Positions 4,117 through 5,682 of a stretch of 5,682 nt of DNA are shown here, in pieces (within the stretch, counting starts at the first letter, position 1; each line of letters starts with the position of its first letter). Source of the stretch: Paenibacillaceae bacterium (GTDB taxonomy: Bacteria; Bacillota; Bacilli; Paenibacillales; NBRC-103111); the NCBI GenBank assembly GCA_020697475.1, contig JAJFMO010000278.1, positions 1 to 5,682 on the forward strand, read 5' to 3'. The notes beneath the pieces are model-generated. The model did no database searches, was not told the origin of the DNA, and worked only from the letters and a program-made list of their open reading frames with translations. Position numbers and translations under genes: made by a program.

Positions 4117-5682
4117 ATGAGAAACTACGTAAATCGTACGATGTTTTTACGTCTGTTCCTCTATTTCTTTGTCGTTGTGTTTTTCTTGAACCTGATCATG
4201 GGAACGCTTACTTACTTCTACTTCAAGCACTCCATTCAAAGCCGCGAAATTTCCCGCTCCCAGGAAGCGTTGACCCAAAGCAAGCAGATGGTCGAGAACA
4301 CCATCCAGGAAATTCAGCGCACGGCGATGGCTATCGGCCAAGATATTGCCGTCCGCAAGCTGCTCACCCGCTCCGACGGGGTGTTCGATTATGTCGAAGC
4401 GCAAAGCGTTATCGGCCTGCTCGAAGAAAAAGTTTATTCCTCCGTCTACCTTCATTCTATTTACCTGTACAACGAGAACGTCGGCAAAGTCATTTTCAAC
4501 AATGGAATGATCGGCTTCGACCAATTTTGGGACCGCTCCGTCATCACCCAATTAAGCGAGGGGCCGCCCTATGACAGCTGGCTGATTCCCCACAGCCTGA
4601 CCGATCTCGACGGCAAGAAGATCAATATCATCACCTACGCGCTGCGCATCCCCGAAGGCTCGCATTCGGACAGTTACATTCTGATGAACATTAAGCTGCA
4701 GCCGTTCTATCAAGCCACGATCCCGCTGTTCGGCAATTCGAAGAACGATGTCGCCATTATGGACAACCATGGAAGAAAAATCATTTTCAACGACAAATCT
4801 CCGCAAACCGTTCCTTGGGAAAATGTTTTCCGCGACCTGGCCGATCCCGCAACCGCCGGCTGGTTCACGCGCACGTTCGGCCAGGAGCATCAATTCATCA
4901 CGTATATCAAGTCCGATTTCAATGGCTGGCTGTACATTAAGGCGTCGCCAACGAGCGAAGTGTTCAAGGAATCGAACCTGATCTTATGGGTCGTGCTGGC
5001 GATCTTGTTTATTTGCCTGCTGGCCGGGCTTATTCTTGTGCTGCTGATGTCCGACCGGTATTACCGGCCGATCTACACGCTCGTGCAAGGAATCGCGGGA
5101 CTCGGTATCCCCGGGGCTACAGCTTCACCCGCACCCACCTCCGATGCGACTGCCACTGAACCTGCCACTGCGCTTGCACCGCCCTACAGCGGGACGATCC
5201 CTTCCCCACGCAGCTGGCGCACCGACGATCTGGGCCTGCTGCGCACCACCTTCGACAAGCTGTTGGAAGAGCGCGAGCACGTACTGGAAGAAATTCGGCG
5301 GCACGAGGAGCGGCTGAAGGATCACTTCCTGTTGAACTTGCTGCTCGGACGCGAGCGTGATCCGGCGGAAGCGGCGCGGTTAGCCGGCTACTACGGCTTG
5401 CAGCTTCCGAACAGCGGATATTTCGTCTGCCTGCTTCACCCTACCTTCAACAACGAACCCGTCGAACTCTCCTTCGACCCGGAACGCAGCAGCCTGCTTA
5501 CTTACCAGATCATCCGGATTTGCCGGCAAATGCTGGACGAATTCGGCGGCGGAGAAGTCGTTCCCATCGACCGGCTGCGGATCGCCCTGATCATCCCGGC
5601 TGCCGCCGACAGTTCCCAGGCGGATTCGTTCGCCAAGCAAGCGGTCCGGCGTCTGGCCGAACAGATTTGCCAAGCGGTTGGG
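4117..5682 (+). CDS. Two-transmembrane sensor/regulator, probably AraC-type (partial, runs off the right edge)
   Basis: The frame is open for 522 codons from ATG 4117 to the window end. The start follows GAGAGGAG (4103-4110) with a 6-nt spacer. A short basic N-terminus leads into membrane segment 1 (about residues 10-36); residues 37-286 form an extracytoplasmic domain that begins with a long helix and resembles a Cache-type sensor; membrane segment 2 is at about 287-311. After R-Y-Y-R-P-I comes an unusual Ala/Thr/Pro-rich stretch (332-365), then a charged coiled coil (about 379-403) ending D-H-F-L-L-N-L-L-L-G, and a cytoplasmic domain from about 415 onward. This order matches the large Paenibacillus membrane regulators (usually about 750-780 residues) whose C-terminus is an AraC-type helix-turn-helix. 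That domain would lie past the window, so it is inferred; a sensor histidine kinase is the alternative, but the helix ending F-L-L-N-L-L-L-G is more like the AraC type. Such proteins commonly control neighbouring sugar transport or hydrolase genes. Confidence 0.85.
   Translation, partial: MRNYVNRTMFLRLFLYFFVVVFFLNLIMGTLTYFYFKHSIQSREISRSQEALTQSKQMVENTIQEIQRTAMAIGQDIAVRKLLTRSDGVFDYVEAQSVIGLLEEKVYSSVYLHSIYLYNENVGKVIFNNGMIGFDQFWDRSVITQLSEGPPYDSWLIPHSLTDLDGKKINIITYALRIPEGSHSDSYILMNIKLQPFYQATIPLFGNSKNDVAIMDNHGRKIIFNDKSPQTVPWENVFRDLADPATAGWFTRTFGQEHQFITYIKSDFNGWLYIKASPTSEVFKESNLILWVVLAILFICLLAGLILVLLMSDRYYRPIYTLVQGIAGLGIPGATASPAPTSDATATEPATALAPPYSGTIPSPRSWRTDDLGLLRTTFDKLLEEREHVLEEIRRHEERLKDHFLLNLLLGRERDPAEAARLAGYYGLQLPNSGYFVCLLHPTFNNEPVELSFDPERSSLLTYQIIRICRQMLDEFGGGEVVPIDRLRIALIIPAAADSSQADSFAKQAVRRLAEQICQAVG

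Noticed and set aside
4147..4551. Minus-strand reading frame of 134 codons opposite the membrane regulator
   Set aside because: It is antisense to a clear membrane-sensor domain, with no ribosome binding site and no known motif.

Overview
The window looks like chromosomal DNA from a moderately GC-rich member of the Paenibacillaceae (Paenibacillus or Cohnella type). This is inferred from GC-rich third codon positions combined with strong Shine-Dalgarno sites, Firmicutes-like haem genes, and a two-transmembrane 'Cache + AraC-type' regulator of the kind that is abundant in that family. No database search was possible, so the genus is an inference.

Layout from left to right. Bases 1-107 (minus) hold the first 35 codons of a large protein whose FWFWN motif suggests a glycoside-hydrolase-like enzyme. 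It lies 32 nt downstream of hemL (140-1441, minus), the glutamate-1-semialdehyde aminomutase that makes 5-aminolevulinate. An 81-nt divergent intergenic region separates hemL from a Crp/Fnr-family regulator (1523-2182, plus). Next comes a 238-nt convergent gap (2183-2420) filled with degenerate repeats at about 50-nt spacing. These run into the 3' end of hemY/cgoX (2421-3971, minus), an FAD-dependent protoporphyrinogen/coproporphyrinogen oxidase. A second divergent region (3972-4116) carries two well-formed promoters whose -35 boxes overlap. It drives hemY leftward and, rightward, a membrane-anchored sensor/regulator (4117 to beyond 5682) that is cut by the window end before its expected DNA-binding domain.

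Two enzymes of haem synthesis, an early one (HemL) and a late one (HemY), therefore flank a Crp/Fnr regulator, while both window ends touch genes of probable carbohydrate-utilisation character. All five genes are readable and no frameshift or mobile-element gene is seen. I found no RNA gene, CRISPR array or defence system. The most unusual material is non-coding: the repeat array with its apparent intrusion into the hemY 3' end, terminator-like hairpins lying inside coding sequence at two places, and the overlapping divergent promoters.
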